Shown piece by piece: positions 62,343-64,000 of a DNA stretch of 64,000 bases. The DNA comes from Calliopsis andreniformis (Eukaryota; Arthropoda; Insecta; Hymenoptera; Andrenidae). Under the pieces are notes generated by a model. It made no database searches. It had not been told where the DNA came from and was given only the letters and a program-made list of their open reading frames with translations. The position numbers and the translations under genes were made by a program. The first letter of the stretch is position 1, and every line of letters begins with the position of its first letter. The stretch is from NCBI RefSeq assembly GCF_051401765.1, contig NW_027480548.1:744001-808000 (forward strand), read 5' to 3'.

Positions 62343-64000
62343 ACTGAGGTCTGAAGATTGAGGATTCAGGATTGTGGATTCAGGATTGAGGTTTGAGGAC
62401 TGAGAATTGAGGACTGAGTATTGAGAATTGAGGATTGAGGATTGAGGATTGAGGATTGAAGATTGAGGATTGGGTATTGCGTATTGAACATTGAGGATTG
62501 AGGATTGAGAATTGAGGATGAGGACTGAGGGTTGAGGATTGAGGTTTGAGGAATGAGGATTGATGGTTGAGGATTGAGGATTGAGGATTGAGGATTGAGG
62601 ATTGAGTACTGCAGATTGAGTATTGATGCCTGAGGATTGAGGATTGAGGATTGAGGATTGAGGATTGAAGATTGAAGATTGAGTATTGGGGATTGAAGAT
62701 TGAGGATTGAGGATTGAGGATTGAGGATGGAGAATGAGGACTGACGGTTGAGGATTGAGGTTTGAGGATTGAAGATTGAGGGCTGAGGACTGAGGATTGA
62801 GGATTGAGGATTGAGCATTGAGGACTGAAGATTGAGTACTGGGGATTGGGGATTGAATATTGAGGATTAAGGATTGAAGATTGGGGATTGAGGATCTAGA
62901 ATTGGAGATTGATTATTGAGGATTGAAGATTGAGGATTGAGGATTGAGGATTGAGGATTGAGGATTGAAGATTGAGTATTGATGATTGAATATTGAGGAT
63001 TGAGGATTGAGGTTTGAGGATTGAGGACGAGGACTGACGGTTGAGGATTGAGGTTTGAGGATTGAGGATTGGGGATTGAGGACTGAGGATTGAGTATTGA
63101 GGATTGAGCATTGAGGATTGAAGATTGATGACTGGGGATTGAGGATTGAAGATTGAGGATTAACGATTGAAGGTTGGGGATTGAGGACCTAGTATCGGAG
63201 ATTGATTATTGAGGATTGAAGATTGAGGATTGAGGATTGAGGATTGAGAATTGAGAATTGAGTATGAGGACTGAGGGTTGAGGATTGAGGTTTGAGGACT
63301 GGGGATTGAGGATTGAGGATTGAGGATTGAGGATTGAGGATTGAGGTTTGAGGATTGAGGATTGAAGATTGAGAATTGATGATTGAATATTGAGGATTGA
63401 GGATTGAGGTTTGATGATTGAGGACGAGGACTGACGGTTGAGGATTGAGGTTTGAGGATTGAGGATTGGGGATTGAAGATTGAGGGCTGAGGACTGAGGA
63501 TTGAGGATTGAGGATTGAGCATTGAGGATTGAAGATTGAGTACTGGGGATTGGGGATTGAATATTGAGGATTAAGGATTGAAGATTGGGGATTGAGGATC
63601 TAGAATTGGAGATTGATTATTGAGGATTGAAGATTGAGGATTGAGGATTGAGGATTGAGAATTGAGAATTGAGTATGAGAACTGAGGGTTGTGGATTGAG
63701 GTTTGAGGCATGAGGATTGAGGGTTGGGGATTTAGGATTGAGAATTGAGGATTGAAGATTGAGGATTGAGGATTGAGGATTGAGGATTGAGGATGGAGGA
63801 TGAGGGCTGAGGGTTGAGGATTGCGGTTTGAGGACTGAGGACTGAGGATTGAGGATTGAGAATTGAGGATTGAGGATTGAGGATTGAAATTGAGGATTGG
63901 GTATTGATGATTGAAGAACGAGGATTGAGGAATTAGGATTGAGGATTGAGGATTGAGGATTGAAGATTGAGGAGTGGGTATTCAGGATTGAAGATTGAGG

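Larger units (their letters stand above)
1..64000 (+). repeat. Heptanucleotide satellite array (TTGAGGA)n
   Basis: From first to last base the sequence is head-to-tail copies of TTGAGGA, intact or with one or two substitutions (common variants in the GAGGATT phase are GAAGATT, GAGTATT, GATGATT, GAATATT, GAGAATT, GACGATT, GAGGTTT, GAGGGTT, GAGGACT, GGGGATT). Orientation never changes and C is rare on the + strand. No stretch of ordinary unique sequence is present. Occasional six-base units shift the register. The array runs off both ends of the window. The open frames on the - strand translate the repeat as SSILNPQ heptads and are not genes. No tRNA, rRNA, promoter, terminator or CRISPR organisation is visible. 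Origin (eukaryotic heterochromatin, bacterial intergenic array or other) cannot be settled from sequence alone. Confidence 0.98.
60061..64000 (+). repeat. C-D-B block and array continuing past the window
   Basis: C (61375), D (61850) and B (62283) repeat the 39.87-40.84 kb series at offset 21505. Near 60,090 two phrase types are joined at a shared GGGGATTGAGG. The last bases are still repeat, so the array continues beyond 64,000. Confidence 0.82.

Noticed and set aside
1..64000. CRISPR array
   Set aside because: There are direct repeats but no alternation of a constant repeat with unique spacers; the units are seven bases and contiguous.
1..64000. Telomere tract
   Set aside because: TTGAGGA has a superficial likeness to G-rich telomere repeats, but heavy variation, HOR block structure and mid-array punctuation do not fit telomerase-made DNA. 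A subtelomeric satellite cannot be excluded.
1..64000. Centromere assignment
   Set aside because: HOR organisation is reminiscent of centromeric satellites, but no CENP-B-box-like sequence was recognised and neither host nor chromosome position is known.

Overview
The whole 64 kb window is one continuous tandem array of a heptanucleotide, read on the + strand as TTGAGGA (equivalently GAGGATT; TCAATCC on the - strand), with point variants. I find no protein gene, RNA gene, mobile element, CRISPR array or single-copy flank. Both window edges lie inside the array, so its true length and neighbours are unknown. The + strand is very poor in C and the repeat never flips orientation. The organism cannot be called. 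Long satellites with higher-order structure are classically eukaryotic. Short heptameric repeats also occur in bacteria (for example the STRR repeats of cyanobacteria), and I have an unverified impression that predicted proteins with the same SSILNPQ heptad appear in Bacteroidota assemblies.

All long open frames lie on the - strand and are a by-product of the repeat. Because 7 and 3 share no factor, every - frame reads the same 21-base cycle and gives the same SSILNPQ heptad with no stop. Every + frame meets TGA once per 21 bases. I therefore annotate no CDS.

The array is not homogeneous. Variants recur in the same order in kilobase-sized blocks, which gives a higher-order repeat (HOR) structure. 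The clearest markers are four non-heptameric punctuation cassettes that share the core ATATTCTATTGAG. A and C are related to each other, and so are B and D. I located 9 A, 9 B, 12 C and 9 D copies. Spacings between neighbouring cassettes are almost fixed (C to D 475, D to B 433, B to A 1046 bases), and several exceptions differ by exactly 7 or 21 bases.

Layout: 1-21.8 kb is an A/B domain with blocks related at offsets of about 3.2, 3.6, 5.96, 6.25 and 6.7 kb. It includes a tandem pair at 9.1-15.05 and 15.06-21.75 kb, in which one copy carries an extra 740 bp. From 22.2 to 31.5 kb no cassette core is seen, only simpler repeat with 0.66-0.75 kb local duplications. From 31.5 to 64 kb is a C/D/B domain without A. 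It includes a nearly perfect 4,859-bp tandem duplication (43,601-48,459 and 48,460-53,318) and several mosaic blocks joined inside shared heptamers.

The picture is of a satellite evolving by unequal exchange or template switching at two scales: heptamer gain and loss, and segmental duplication of 0.65-6.7 kb. All comparisons were made by eye from landmarks, so block edges are approximate unless an exact offset is given.
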